Assembly (NCBI RefSeq): GCF_020164485.1
Contig: NZ_JAIQZA010000034.1
Span: 1-46,622, forward strand
DNA length: 46,622 nt
Direction of reading: 5' to 3'
Source: Salegentibacter tibetensis
GTDB taxonomy: Bacteria > Bacteroidota > Bacteroidia > Flavobacteriales > Flavobacteriaceae
Positions 16,330 to 24,894 of the stretch are shown here, in pieces. The stretch's first letter is position 1. Every line of letters begins with the position of its first letter. The notes under the pieces were generated by a model, which saw only the letters and a list, made by a program, of their open reading frames with translations, made no database searches and was not told the DNA's origin. The translations under genes and the position numbers were made by a program.

Positions 16330-17040
16330 CTATTTCTTATAAAAAGGAATCAAATAACTAATGGTGTAGCCATAACCAACTCCAATATTACTATCGTCGT
16401 AAGTTCTATTAAAGCCGGGAATGGTAAGGTTATCAAAATTATTGGGAGCGGTTTGAAACAGTCTGCGTTTTAGCTGCAGGTTAAAGGAGAGAAATAAATT
16501 ATTGAGGACTTCAACTTTTATCCCCGCAATCAATTCTATCCAATTCGCAGTTAAACCTGAATATTCAATAGTTTCAGAGCGTATATCGGGTTCAAAAAAA
16601 GGATTTGTTGTGTAGATTTGATATTCTTCAACATCCTGGGTAAAGCTTGAAAATCCATAACGGGCTCCTACAAAAATCAGGTTTTCCATTCCTGTCCAGT
16701 TTTCATAGGCATTATAATCGGCTCCCAGTTTTATATAACTTCCACGGGAAGTTATGCTAATATTATCTTCAGCGTAGCCAATACTTTCATTTCCCAATTC
16801 CGCAGCAGCATAATAATTTTTATAAACCCTGTAATCTCCCAAAACCTCAAAACCAGAATAATCATCCTGCAAAGCAGTTCTTAGCAGTTTACTCACATCA
16901 GCCCCTACACGAAGTCCAAATTTTTCACGATCGGCGAGACTATCCTGCATTGCTGCCGGTGGTTCCTGACTAAGCACCGGACCAGCTAAAAACAAGAAGA
17001 CAAGGCTAAAAAAATATGCTGATATGTGATTGTGTCTCAT
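16330..17040 (-). CDS. DUF6048 family outer-membrane-type protein
   Basis: A protein of about 236 residues with a signal peptide (hydrophobic residues 9-23, cleavage near VLSQ) and a beta-strand-rich mature part with many Tyr and Asn (YKNYYAAAELGNE, YIKLGADYNAYENW, FVGARYGFSSF), ending YTISYLIPFYKK. The pattern fits the DUF6048 family, probably a small outer-membrane beta-barrel. Function is unknown. It overlaps the 3' end of the DUF6452 gene by 35 bases and is the last gene of the rlmD operon. The second in-frame Met (17040) is preferred to the first (17046), but both are possible. Confidence 0.75.
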   Translation of the reverse strand: MRHNHISAYFFSLVFLFLAGPVLSQEPPAAMQDSLADREKFGLRVGADVSKLLRTALQDDYSGFEVLGDYRVYKNYYAAAELGNESIGYAEDNISITSRGSYIKLGADYNAYENWTGMENLIFVGARYGFSSFTQDVEEYQIYTTNPFFEPDIRSETIEYSGLTANWIELIAGIKVEVLNNLFLSFNLQLKRRLFQTAPNNFDNLTIPGFNRTYDDSNIGVGYGYTISYLIPFYKK

Positions 17041-17530
17041 TTTCAATATTAGGTTCTTCTATAATATAGGAATCTATCCATTCACCATCTTCGCCACCTT
17101 CTACGGTTAATTTTAAACTATTGTAAATTACTTTATAAGCACAGGCACGGTTTACATAAACTTCTTCGGTACCATAGGTGAAAGTCAAAGTGTCGGTATT
17201 TGGCGTAAATTCCTGTTCTTCCTCCTCTCTGTCAGAATCGAAAATAGTAAATGTATAAGTGGTAGTATTTTGATTGGTTCGTAAGGGAATCACTATGCTA
17301 TCCTGATTTATTCTCTGGTATAAAGTAGTAACGGAATCGTTTACTATAGACCTTATACTAAGATTGGTAGGACGACTAAAGTTTTCTCGTTCATTGGCAT
17401 CATAAAAGCGCAATACCAGCATTGGTGTGGTTTGGGTACTTTCAGGACAAATATCGTCACGCTGGCAACCCAGAATGAGCATTAGCAAAACCACACCCGG
17501 AACAAGAATTTTTAAATAGCTTTTATTCAT
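17006..17530 (-). CDS. DUF6452 family lipoprotein
   Basis: A 174-residue predicted lipoprotein: membrane-crossing residues 8-21 and lipobox LILGC with Cys22, then a beta-rich domain (MLVLRFYDANERENFSRP, TTLYQRINQDSIVIPL, TYTFTIFDSDREEEEQ) and a Cys near residue 134 in VNRACAYKVIYN. This matches the DUF6452 family. The ATG directly follows the stop codon of rlmD with no gap and the 3' end overlaps the DUF6048 gene. The trio suggests that the lipoprotein and barrel-like protein act together at the outer membrane. No function is known. Confidence 0.78.
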   Translation of the reverse strand: MNKSYLKILVPGVVLLMLILGCQRDDICPESTQTTPMLVLRFYDANERENFSRPTNLSIRSIVNDSVTTLYQRINQDSIVIPLRTNQNTTTYTFTIFDSDREEEEQEFTPNTDTLTFTYGTEEVYVNRACAYKVIYNSLKLTVEGGEDGEWIDSYIIEEPNIENETQSHISIFF

Positions 17531-18940
17531 TTATTTCCTTTCTAAACAAACAACATTTTCTACGTGATGGGTTTGCGGGAACATATCTACCGGTTGTACC
17601 TTGGTCACTTTATAATACTCATCCAGCATAGATAGATCACGGGCTTGTGTAGCCGAGTTACAACTCACATACACAATGCGCTGCGGCAATATACCAATAA
17701 TTTGAGCAATCACATCTTTATGCATTCCGTTACGTGGTGGATCAGTAATTATAACGTCTGGCTGGCCGTGATTATTGATAAAAGCTTCAGAAAAAACTTT
17801 TTTCATATCCCCAACAAAAAATTCGGCATTTTCAATCTGGTTGCGTTCAGCGTTTTCTTTAGCGTCAATAATAGCTTCAGGAACTACTTCAACCCCAATT
17901 ACTTTTTTCACCTTTTTAGCAACAAACTGAGCGATAGTTCCTGTTCCTGTATATAGATCGTAAACAATCTCGTCTCCTTTTAAATCGGCGAATTCCCGTG
18001 TTATTTTATATAACTCGTAAGCCTGGGCAGAATTGGTTTGATAAAATGACTTGGCGTTTATTTTAAACTGAAGCCCTTCCATTTGCTCAAAAATATGGTC
18101 GCGGCCTTTATAACAAATTACCTCCTGATCATAAATGGTATCGTTCCCCTTTTCATTAATCACATACTGAAGCGAAGTTATCTCCGGGAACATTTCTGCT
18201 ACAGCATCCATTAACAATTCCCGCTTTTCTTCGTTTTCGTGAAAAAACTGAATTAAAGCCATAATCTCACCGGTAGAGGAGGTGCGAATCATTAAAGTTC
18301 TTAATAAGCCTTCCTGTTTGCGGGCATTAAAAAAGCTAATGTTGTTATCTGTTGCAAATTCTTTTACAAAATTTCTTATCGCATTGCTGGGATCTTCCTG
18401 TAAGTGACATTTTTTAATATCCAGGATCTTATCCCACATTCCGGGAATATGAAAGCCAAGTGCATTTTTATCGTCAAAATCTTTTCCGCTATTTATTTCT
18501 TCAGGAGTGAGCCAGCGGCTATCACTAAAAGAAAATTCCATTTTATTGCGGTAAAAGTATATTTCCTTGCTTCCTAAAATAGGGGTGACCTCAGGCAACT
18601 CAACTTTTCCTACCCGGATAAGATTATTTAAAACCTCGTCCTGTTTGTATTCCAGCTGATATTCATACCCCATATTTTGCCATTTGCAACCTCCGCAGGT
18701 TCCAAAATGCTGGCAAACCGGTTCTACACGCTTATCTGAAAACTGCTGAAATTGAATAGCAGTTCCCTGGTAGTAAGATTTTCGTTGTTTGGTGGTCTTG
18801 ATATCGGCAACATCACCAGGCACTACATTGTCTATAAATATTACACGGCCATCTGGCGATTTCCCGATTCCTTTTCCTTTTCCGCCGGCACCGGTAACTT
18901 CTACGGCTTCAAATACCTTATTTTTATTCCTTCTTCCCAT
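17531..18940 (-). CDS. rlmD: 23S rRNA (uracil(1939)-C(5))-methyltransferase
   Basis: Methylates U1939 of 23S rRNA using SAM. The 469-residue protein has an N-terminal TRAM domain (EAVEVTGAGGKGKGIGKS), a 4Fe-4S cluster site around CQHFGTCGGCKWQ, the SAM motif VYDLYTGTGTI, the ITDPPRNGMH motif and the nucleophile Cys in VYVSCNSATQARD. The start at 18940 (MGRRNKNK) fits the family; an earlier ATG at 19003 would add 21 unrelated residues and lie upstream of the promoter element. It heads an operon with DUF6452 and DUF6048, although those two have no obvious link to rRNA modification. Confidence 0.93.
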   Translation of the reverse strand: MGRRNKNKVFEAVEVTGAGGKGKGIGKSPDGRVIFIDNVVPGDVADIKTTKQRKSYYQGTAIQFQQFSDKRVEPVCQHFGTCGGCKWQNMGYEYQLEYKQDEVLNNLIRVGKVELPEVTPILGSKEIYFYRNKMEFSFSDSRWLTPEEINSGKDFDDKNALGFHIPGMWDKILDIKKCHLQEDPSNAIRNFVKEFATDNNISFFNARKQEGLLRTLMIRTSSTGEIMALIQFFHENEEKRELLMDAVAEMFPEITSLQYVINEKGNDTIYDQEVICYKGRDHIFEQMEGLQFKINAKSFYQTNSAQAYELYKITREFADLKGDEIVYDLYTGTGTIAQFVAKKVKKVIGVEVVPEAIIDAKENAERNQIENAEFFVGDMKKVFSEAFINNHGQPDVIITDPPRNGMHKDVIAQIIGILPQRIVYVSCNSATQARDLSMLDEYYKVTKVQPVDMFPQTHHVENVVCLERK

Positions 18941-18944
18941 AGCG

Positions 18945-18952
18945 CAAAAATA
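18945..18952 (-). promoter_or_regulatory. -7 element 4 bases from the rlmD start
   Basis: The minus strand reads TATTTTTG-CGCT-ATG. The TAnnTTTG element thus ends only four bases before the rlmD ATG, so the transcript would start at or next to the start codon. This suggests a leaderless mRNA. Confidence 0.5.
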
Positions 18953-19122
18953 GGATAATTGTGAAGATTTATTCCCTGTGATCCCCAAAATTTCGGCAAA
19001 CATTTAGTAATTTGCGAGAACTTAAATAATGGATGATTTCTCTCCCATGTGACCTGATTTTTAAAGGGAAAAGGCGCAAAAGAAGGAATTACAGAATTAT
19101 TGATTTTTTAAAAATATTGAAC

Positions 19123-20367
19123 ATGTCATTACCAAAAATTACATCTTCAAAAGAAGCTATTGATTTAGAAGACCAACATGGTGCTCATAATTATCACCCA
19201 TTACCTGTAGTACTTAGCCGCGGCGAGGGAGTGCACGTATGGGATGTAGAAGGAAATAAATATTACGATTTTCTTTCGGCCTATTCTGCAGTAAACCAGG
19301 GGCATTGCCATCCAAAAATCGTAGATGCACTGTGCAATCAGGCTTCTACCTTAACCTTAACTTCCAGGGCATTTCATAACGACGTTTTAGGTCCTTATGA
19401 AAAGTTTGCTACAGATTACTTTAAATTCGACAAGCTGCTGCCTATGAATACCGGGGCAGAAGCTGTTGAAACCGCTATTAAAATTGCGAGAAAGTGGGCT
19501 TACGAAAGAAAAGGAGTGAAAGAGACTGAAGCACAAATAATTGTTTGTGAAAATAATTTCCACGGAAGGACAACCACGATAATTTCTTTTTCTAACGATG
19601 AAGGTGCCAGAAAGAATTTTGGACCTTACACTCCCGGATTTATTAAAATTCCTTATGACGATGTTGATGCACTTGAAAAAGTATTAAAGGAAAATGATAA
19701 TATCGCAGGCTTTATGGTTGAACCTATTCAGGGAGAAGCCGGGGTTTATGTACCTTCAGAAGGTTACTTAAAAAGAGCACGTGAACTTTGTAAAGAAAAT
19801 AATGCTTTATTTATTGCTGATGAAGTGCAAACAGGAATTGCCCGTACCGGGAAATTACTGGCAGTAGATCACGAAGAAGTAAAACCTGATATGCTTATTT
19901 TAGGAAAAGCAATTTCCGGTGGGGTTTATCCTGTATCAGCTGTTTTAGCTAATGACGAGGTTATGGGTGTTATTAAACCCGGTCAACACGGATCTACTTT
20001 TGGCGGGAATCCATTAGCCGGTGCCGTAGCAACCGCTGCCCTAGAAGTTATTCGTGACGAAAATTTAGCTGAAAATGCTGAAAAACTTGGGAATCTCTTC
20101 AGGAAATTACTTAACGATTTTATTCGTGATTCAAATATCGTGGAATTAGTGAGGGGTAAAGGTTTGTTGAATGCTATTGTGATAAACGATTCAGAAGACA
20201 GTTCAACGGCCTGGGATATTTGTATGGCACTAAAGGAAAACGGACTTTTAGCAAAACCAACTCACGGAAATATTATTCGTTTTGCTCCGCCATTAGTGAT
20301 GAACGAAGAGCAGATTAGGGATTGTGTAGATATAATTACTACCACCTTAAAGCAATTTGAGAAGTAG
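19123..20367 (+). CDS. rocD: Ornithine aminotransferase
   Basis: A 414-residue class III PLP aminotransferase that transfers the delta-amino group of ornithine to 2-oxoglutarate, giving glutamate semialdehyde for arginine and proline metabolism. It shows [18 protein letters not shown] near the N terminus, the cofactor-binding [38 protein letters not shown] and the Schiff-base lysine in [14 protein letters not shown], which are diagnostic for ornithine rather than acetylornithine transaminases. The ATG at 19123 (MSLPKITSS) is chosen because the 30 residues before it have no family similarity. It is divergent from rlmD and followed by a repeat element. Confidence 0.92.
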   Translation: MSLPKITSSKEAIDLEDQHGAHNYHPLPVVLSRGEGVHVWDVEGNKYYDFLSAYSAVNQGHCHPKIVDALCNQASTLTLTSRAFHNDVLGPYEKFATDYFKFDKLLPMNTGAEAVETAIKIARKWAYERKGVKETEAQIIVCENNFHGRTTTIISFSNDEGARKNFGPYTPGFIKIPYDDVDALEKVLKENDNIAGFMVEPIQGEAGVYVPSEGYLKRARELCKENNALFIADEVQTGIARTGKLLAVDHEEVKPDMLILGKAISGGVYPVSAVLANDEVMGVIKPGQHGSTFGGNPLAGAVATAALEVIRDENLAENAEKLGNLFRKLLNDFIRDSNIVELVRGKGLLNAIVINDSEDSSTAWDICMALKENGLLAKPTHGNIIRFAPPLVMNEEQIRDCVDIITTTLKQFEK

Positions 20368-20388
20368 ATTAAACCTTCTCAACTATTT

Positions 20389-20543
20389 TAAAAAGAGGCT
20401 GTCTAAAAAGATCTAGTTTCGTCAAGCTGAACTTGTTTCAGCTTCTAACATGTTTTGAATATCAACAACTTATATTCTAAAATAATCCCGAAGCTTCGGG
20501 ACAGAATGACGATTAAAATTACTTTATAGACAACCTCTTTTTA
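20389..20543. mobile_element. MITE-like inverted-repeat element
   Basis: The ends TAAAAAGAGGCTGTCTAAAAAGA and, inverted, TAAAAAGAGGTTGTCTATAAAGT agree at about 20 of 23 positions, enclosing 155 bases with no coding capacity. Inside lies a copy of the CGTCA...TGACG palindromic repeat (20420-20511) with a perfect TCCCGAAGCTTCGGGA palindrome. This layout is that of a non-autonomous miniature element mobilised by a transposase elsewhere. It may also end transcription of rocD and of the converging gene at 20559. No target-site duplication was confirmed. Confidence 0.55.
20420..20511. repeat. Dispersed palindromic repeat, copy 1
   Basis: Starts CGTCAAGCTGAACTTGTTTC and ends GAATGACG, with the perfect palindrome TCCCGAAGCTTCGGGA at 20486-20501. 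It lies inside the MITE-like element. It shares the CGTCA...TGACG borders with the copies at 26651 and 45832. Confidence 0.65.
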
Positions 20544-20558
20544 TTCTATAAAAACAGT

Positions 20559-20891
20559 TTATTGACTTTTTTCAATCTCCCTTAGAATTTCTTCCTGCAT
20601 TTGGTAGATTCCTTCTACTCCTCCATATACAATGAACATTACAATAGTGCTTATTAAACTAATGGCACTCAGTATAAGTCCAATTATTGCAAGTATTTTT
20701 CCGGTTTTTACGTTTTGGTAGCCGGTGTAGAGTTCAGGTTCTGCATTGTATATTTCTTCGGCGCGCTTAGCCATTACCAGGGTAATAATCCCGAAAATAA
20801 TACCTAATATTCCATAACAACAGCACCCTATAATTGAGAGGATTCCGAAAATTAAAATTAAAGTTGAATTTGGTAGTTGTTGTCTTTCCAT
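20559..20891 (-). CDS. CCC-motif membrane protein
   Basis: A 110-residue inner-membrane protein with two helices (residues about 9-38 and 66-92) separated by a charged loop. The first helix contains the Cys-Cys-Cys triplet in IIGCCCYGILGIIFG that names this DUF4190-like Flavobacteriia family. The C-terminal tail is acidic and cytoplasmic. It is 10 bases downstream of the DUF2752 gene, which also carries Cys pairs, so the two are cotranscribed. Function is unknown. Confidence 0.78.
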   Translation of the reverse strand: MERQQLPNSTLILIFGILSIIGCCCYGILGIIFGIITLVMAKRAEEIYNAEPELYTGYQNVKTGKILAIIGLILSAISLISTIVMFIVYGGVEGIYQMQEEILREIEKSQ

Positions 20892-20901
20892 AAAGATTGG
20901 T

Positions 20902-21195
20902 TTACTGGGTTAGTTGTATATAATTATTCATTTTTATTAAATAGCTAATCAACATTACCGCCCCACTCAAAATAATAAGCGCGATTTTTATTTGAAAATC
21001 ATATCTGAATTTCACAAAGAGATTCAGAATAAGGAAGGCGAGTAAAAAAAGAATAGGGTAAATGGCCGGAAACATTAAAAATGCCTGGGTGAATTCTGCT
21101 TTAAAAACAAGTAATAGGGCACGTTGCCCACCGCAGCCAAAACAATCTACTCCAAAGAGGCTTTTGTTAAGACAGGGCAACATAAAATCTTCCAT
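20902..21195 (-). CDS. DUF2752 membrane protein
   Basis: A 97-residue membrane protein with the DUF2752 hallmark CFGCGGQRALL at about residues 18-28, where a CxxCGxxR motif precedes two transmembrane helices (about 37-60 and 70-92). Function is unknown. It sits two bases after the T9SS-substrate gene and 10 bases before the CCC-motif gene, so the three look like one transcript. Confidence 0.78.
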   Translation of the reverse strand: MEDFMLPCLNKSLFGVDCFGCGGQRALLLVFKAEFTQAFLMFPAIYPILFLLAFLILNLFVKFRYDFQIKIALIILSGAVMLISYLIKMNNYIQLTQ

Positions 21196-21197
21196 AA

Positions 21198-22943
21198 TTA
21201 ATTTTTAATACTAACCTTACTGGTGAATTCCCGGTTTTCGGAAGAAATTAATTTTATGATATAAACCGCATCCCGTAATCCAGAAGTGGGTAAAGTATAA
21301 TTTGAAATCTCCGTTTGCATTGTCTTATTAAATATAATTTGACCTTTTAAATTATATAAAAGCACTTGTTTTAAGTAGCTCATCCTCATTTGGATCGTCA
21401 ATTCAGCCTTTAAATTATTTTGAACGATCAGCGCTTCCGGAATTGAAAAATCTGATTCCTCTTCAGCAACTTCAGGTTGAGGTTTATCCATATTTTCCTC
21501 CATAAAACTAATAAAAAATCGCTTACTATAATTCCCTTTTTCTAAGTCTACAGAAAAATAACCTTCATTTAAACGATTATAGGAATCAGACAAGGCATCA
21601 AAGAGGTAGACATTTTCAGTTTCAAATTGTCTGAAATCTTTTAAATAGAAAGTCAATCTGACATCATTAGCTAAATTAATTAGTAATGGAATCTTATCAT
21701 TTTTTCTAAAGGGTCTAACCTGAATGTTATAAAAGGCTTCTTCAATATTCCAGCCTACATCGTTTTCCAGCACTCCGTAAATCTTTGCATCCATTGCCCA
21801 ATCAGCATCTTTAGAAGAGTCTTCTCTGAAAGCCAGAAGCAGCGGCCGGGTATATAGTTCATTAAAGCCTACGTTTAGCTTTAATAGCGGGATCTCAGCT
21901 TTCTGCTGATTTTTAAATTCTGAAGTTTGAGAATTTTCTTTCTGAAACCTGCGCTGGGAATTTTTAAATTGAATATAGCCATGTTCCCTCCCGTTAAGCA
22001 TAAACCCCTGAGCGATTGGGGAATATTCGCGCGCAATTTCGTTACCGATTTCCCCTGAATTGCCGGTTTCTTCACCGGCACCACTATAAGTTTTAAAAAC
22101 TGCCGGTGCGTATACATTGGCGCCTGGAGAATAAGAGCCATAACCACCTTCATAAGCATTTAGGTGATGAGAGTCGCCATTTGCCCTGGAATCCCAGAAG
22201 TAAGCAATTCCCGTACAGATTGGGTTTTCCATTAAAAAGCTTTGTAAATGTAAAGCTGAAGGATAAGGATTGCCCACCAATACAATTTGGTCTTTTTTAA
22301 TTTGAACTTTTACTTCCCCATCGTTAGGTAAACCTCTAAAATCATAGCGTTGCCGGTTTCCGGGATTGTTTTCTACTCCGTTAATTACAGTATTGTCGGT
22401 GCCGTTCACCCCTTTCATTGTAAAACCTTCCCCTGGTTTTACATCAAAATTCACTCCTACGTGCTGCCAGTCACTATATTCGGTTCCGGAATATTTATAA
22501 ATCCACCGCCTGGAAATTTTTAGGGGATTGGCACTGCCCTCCAAACTCGCAGTGACCTGAGCGGATATGCTTTTAGTTTTGTTTATGGGTTGAAAAATTA
22601 CAGCGCCAAATTGATTAAGACTAATATTGTCTTTCACCGGCAGTGCCCAGTAATTATAATCGAAAGCATTGGAAGTACCTTCCTGGAATACCGAGATCGA
22701 TCCGTTTCCGGAATTTTGATTTGCACTTTTATTCCCTTGAAGCAATTGCGATTCTTTACGCAGGTAAATGCTAGCTTCCGTTTCGGGAGAATTGTTCTTT
22801 TCCAGGTTGATGTGATCTTCAACGTACAAAAAGCGATCACTAAGATAAATATAGGAATCTCCGGCTGAGGAAGGCGAAATGTGCAGTTGCGCATTTCCGT
22901 AGTAAAAAGAGAAAATAAAAACGAAGAAGTACATTTGCCTCAT
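21198..22943 (-). CDS. T9SS type A sorting domain protein
   Basis: A 581-residue secreted protein. Residues 1-18 form a signal peptide ending GNAQ. The long central part is beta-rich (FDYNYWALPVKDN, KISRRWIYKYSG, PGEGFTMKGVNGTDNT, LVGNPYPSALHLQSFL), the style of large T9SS-exported proteins in which a GNPYPS motif recurs. The C-terminal 75 residues, with VLLYNLKGQIIFNKTM, LPTSGLRDAVYIIKL and a final TSKVSIKN, match the type A sorting domain that directs export through the type IX secretion system. The mature protein is probably surface bound or released. Its role is not clear. Confidence 0.85.
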   Translation of the reverse strand: MRQMYFFVFIFSFYYGNAQLHISPSSAGDSYIYLSDRFLYVEDHINLEKNNSPETEASIYLRKESQLLQGNKSANQNSGNGSISVFQEGTSNAFDYNYWALPVKDNISLNQFGAVIFQPINKTKSISAQVTASLEGSANPLKISRRWIYKYSGTEYSDWQHVGVNFDVKPGEGFTMKGVNGTDNTVINGVENNPGNRQRYDFRGLPNDGEVKVQIKKDQIVLVGNPYPSALHLQSFLMENPICTGIAYFWDSRANGDSHHLNAYEGGYGSYSPGANVYAPAVFKTYSGAGEETGNSGEIGNEIAREYSPIAQGFMLNGREHGYIQFKNSQRRFQKENSQTSEFKNQQKAEIPLLKLNVGFNELYTRPLLLAFREDSSKDADWAMDAKIYGVLENDVGWNIEEAFYNIQVRPFRKNDKIPLLINLANDVRLTFYLKDFRQFETENVYLFDALSDSYNRLNEGYFSVDLEKGNYSKRFFISFMEENMDKPQPEVAEEESDFSIPEALIVQNNLKAELTIQMRMSYLKQVLLYNLKGQIIFNKTMQTEISNYTLPTSGLRDAVYIIKLISSENREFTSKVSIKN

Positions 22944-22987
22944 AATTCCTGTAACTTTGCCATAAATACAAGAACAGTTATTTTTAA

Positions 22988-22995
22988 TACTTTTG
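22988..22995 (+). promoter_or_regulatory. Probable -7 element for the gene at 23020
   Basis: TACTTTTG fits TAnnTTTG and ends 24 bases before the ATG at 23020. A second match, TAACTTTG, lies at 22952-22959. Confidence 0.4.
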
Positions 22996-23019
22996 AAATA
23001 AGGGATAACAGGTAAAAAA

Positions 23020-23217
23020 ATGAATAATTCTCAGATAATAAATACAATTTTAATCGTCTTTGGTGGCGGATTTTTAATCTACGCGATTGCTGCTGATAAT
23101 GCCCATGCTTACTTCAAGATTGTAGGTCTAATTGTAATTATGCTAGGTCTATACAGAGCAACAAATTTATGGGTCGCTACAAAAGACGATCACAAGGAAG
23201 ACGAAAATAAAGAGTAA
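23020..23217 (+). CDS. Small two-helix membrane protein
   Basis: A 65-residue hydrophobic protein with two predicted membrane helices (residues about 6-23 and 32-50), followed by a charged Lys/Glu/Asp-rich tail. No named family was recognised. Its stop codon TAA shares its last base with the ATG of the Smr-domain gene (TAATG at 23215-23219), so the two are translationally coupled and the small frame is probably genuine. Confidence 0.7.
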   Translation: MNNSQIINTILIVFGGGFLIYAIAADNAHAYFKIVGLIVIMLGLYRATNLWVATKDDHKEDENKE

Positions 23218-23762
23218 TGGAGCTGAAAAAAGGAGATAAAGTAGCGGTATTGGACGATGTGTTGGAAGGTTATGTATTAAAGACTGAAGCCGGCACCGTA
23301 TATATTGAAACTACCGATGGTTTTGAGATGGAGTTTTCCAAAGAGGAATTAGTAAAAATTGAAACGCCTATTGAAGCTCTGCAGGAAGACATAGATTTTG
23401 AAAAGGTTTTAGCCGAAAAAAAGCAGCCTCCAAAACCAAAGTCAAAACGAATAAAGCCTAAAGAGAGGAATCTGCCGCCTATGGAAGTAGATCTGCACAT
23501 TGAAAAACTCACGAGCTCCTCCCGCGGAATGAACAATTATGATATGCTAAACCTCCAAATGGAAACCGCCAAAAGGCAACTGGAATTTGCGATGCGAAAG
23601 CGAATCCAGAAAATCGTGTTTATTCACGGGGTAGGTGAAGGCGTACTCAAAGCCGAACTCGATTTTTTACTGGGCCGCTACAATAATCTTAAGTTTTACG
23701 ACGCCGATTACCAAAAATATGGTCTTGGTGCTACCGAAGTCTATTTTTTTCAGAATGCCTAA
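23217..23762 (+). CDS. Smr-domain protein
   Basis: A 181-residue protein with two parts. Residues 1-50 form a small SH3-like beta domain (KKGDKVAVLDDVLEGYVL, EFSKEELVKIE), and the C-terminal half is an Smr (small MutS-related) domain with VDLHIEKL and the conserved VFIHGVGEGVLKAEL plus YGLGATEVYF. Smr domains are nicking endonucleases or RNA-binding modules in DNA and RNA repair or quality control. The linker between them is Pro/Lys-rich and basic. Its end overlaps by four bases the end of the converging lipoprotein gene. Confidence 0.87.
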   Translation: MELKKGDKVAVLDDVLEGYVLKTEAGTVYIETTDGFEMEFSKEELVKIETPIEALQEDIDFEKVLAEKKQPPKPKSKRIKPKERNLPPMEVDLHIEKLTSSSRGMNNYDMLNLQMETAKRQLEFAMRKRIQKIVFIHGVGEGVLKAELDFLLGRYNNLKFYDADYQKYGLGATEVYFFQNA

Positions 23763-24805
23763 TCTTCTGTATTAGTTTCATCTTCATCCTCGTCATCTTC
23801 TTCACCCTGTTGTAGATTAGTAAATTGCTCGAATGGAATATTTGAAATATCTAACCTTCCCAGAGTATAGGAATCAAAACGAATATCCTCTCCGCTTCCA
23901 TCCTGGCGAATCAAATTAAAGTTTATAATTTGAATAGTAGATCTGTAACTTCTTGTGATATGATGGTCTAATTGAAGATTGTGCTCAAATACCGGAGAAG
24001 ATACATTTGCATTTAAATAATTAGGAAGCCCATCTACTTCAGCGGTTAAATTAGGATCTAGAAAGGCGTCGTTATTCTCGTCAATAGCCCGCTGGATATT
24101 TGTTTCACTAACTTCGTGACGAGTCAAAACATCATCCCCATCATCATCGGGATCAAGATAGTTGGGTATGCCGTCTTCATCAGTATCTAAATAGCCATCA
24201 ACAGTTGGATCATCACCGCTGGCGTTAATTTCCCTTCGGGTTGGTACATTATCATTATCATCATCAATATCTAAATAATCTGGGATACCATCTCCATCTG
24301 AATCTAAATGATTCCCTCCCTCCGGATCATAACCTTCTTCAGCATTTGTTAATCCATCGCCATCAGCATCGGCATCTAAGGCGAGATCATTAAAATTAGT
24401 AGTAATTCTTACAACTCCCCCGGCAGAGATATATTCTTCTAAAACCCTTGGAGAACCTGGAGGAACTCCCTGGCAAAAATATTCCCGCCCGGTTACTTCA
24501 GCATCATAAATTCTATAAACTAAGCGATTGTCATTTCCAGAAAGATTAATTTCAATCGGCTCATCACTAACGTCTAATGTTAGAATTGCTTGTGCAAGAC
24601 TATTGTTTAATCTATTATCTTTTAATTCTAAAGACATCGATTCAAAAACATCCCCATTGTTAACCGCCCAAAGCACGATCTTTCCATCAATTTCGCACAG
24701 AGTTAAGTTGCTGTTTTCCAAATCGAAGCTGGTAACGCTAATGTCTCCATCGTCGCAGGAATAAAGCCCAAAAGAAAGTAAAATAAGTGCAAGAATTTTT
24801 TTCAT
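23759..24805 (-). CDS. Lipoprotein with Asp-rich calcium repeats
   Basis: A 348-residue predicted lipoprotein: signal residues 1-16, lipidated Cys17 in LYSCDDGD, a beta-rich domain to about 145, and then at about 150-235 four or so thrombospondin type-3-like repeats (DADGDGLTNAEEGYDP, DSDGDGIPDYLDIDDDNDN, DTDEDGIPNYLDPDDD), whose Asp residues bind Ca2+. It ends in a run of acidic residues. Such proteins are exported to the outer membrane and often anchored on the surface. Its stop codon shares bases with the stop codon of the converging Smr gene. Confidence 0.85.
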   Translation of the reverse strand: MKKILALILLSFGLYSCDDGDISVTSFDLENSNLTLCEIDGKIVLWAVNNGDVFESMSLELKDNRLNNSLAQAILTLDVSDEPIEINLSGNDNRLVYRIYDAEVTGREYFCQGVPPGSPRVLEEYISAGGVVRITTNFNDLALDADADGDGLTNAEEGYDPEGGNHLDSDGDGIPDYLDIDDDNDNVPTRREINASGDDPTVDGYLDTDEDGIPNYLDPDDDGDDVLTRHEVSETNIQRAIDENNDAFLDPNLTAEVDGLPNYLNANVSSPVFEHNLQLDHHITRSYRSTIQIINFNLIRQDGSGEDIRFDSYTLGRLDISNIPFEQFTNLQQGEEDDEDEDETNTED

Positions 24806-24881
24806 AGGTGTAATTGTTAAAACAAAAATAGCGGATTTCAGTATTTTTAGGGCAGGTTCTTTTAAATAATTTTATTTCGTT

Positions 24882-24889
24882 TAATTTTG
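24882..24889 (+). promoter_or_regulatory. -7 element 5 bases from the cysteine desulfurase start
   Basis: TAATTTTG-CGGCG-ATG: the TAnnTTTG element ends five bases before the ATG at 24895, which would give a leaderless or nearly leaderless transcript, as at rlmD. Confidence 0.5.
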
Positions 24890-24894
24890 CGGCG

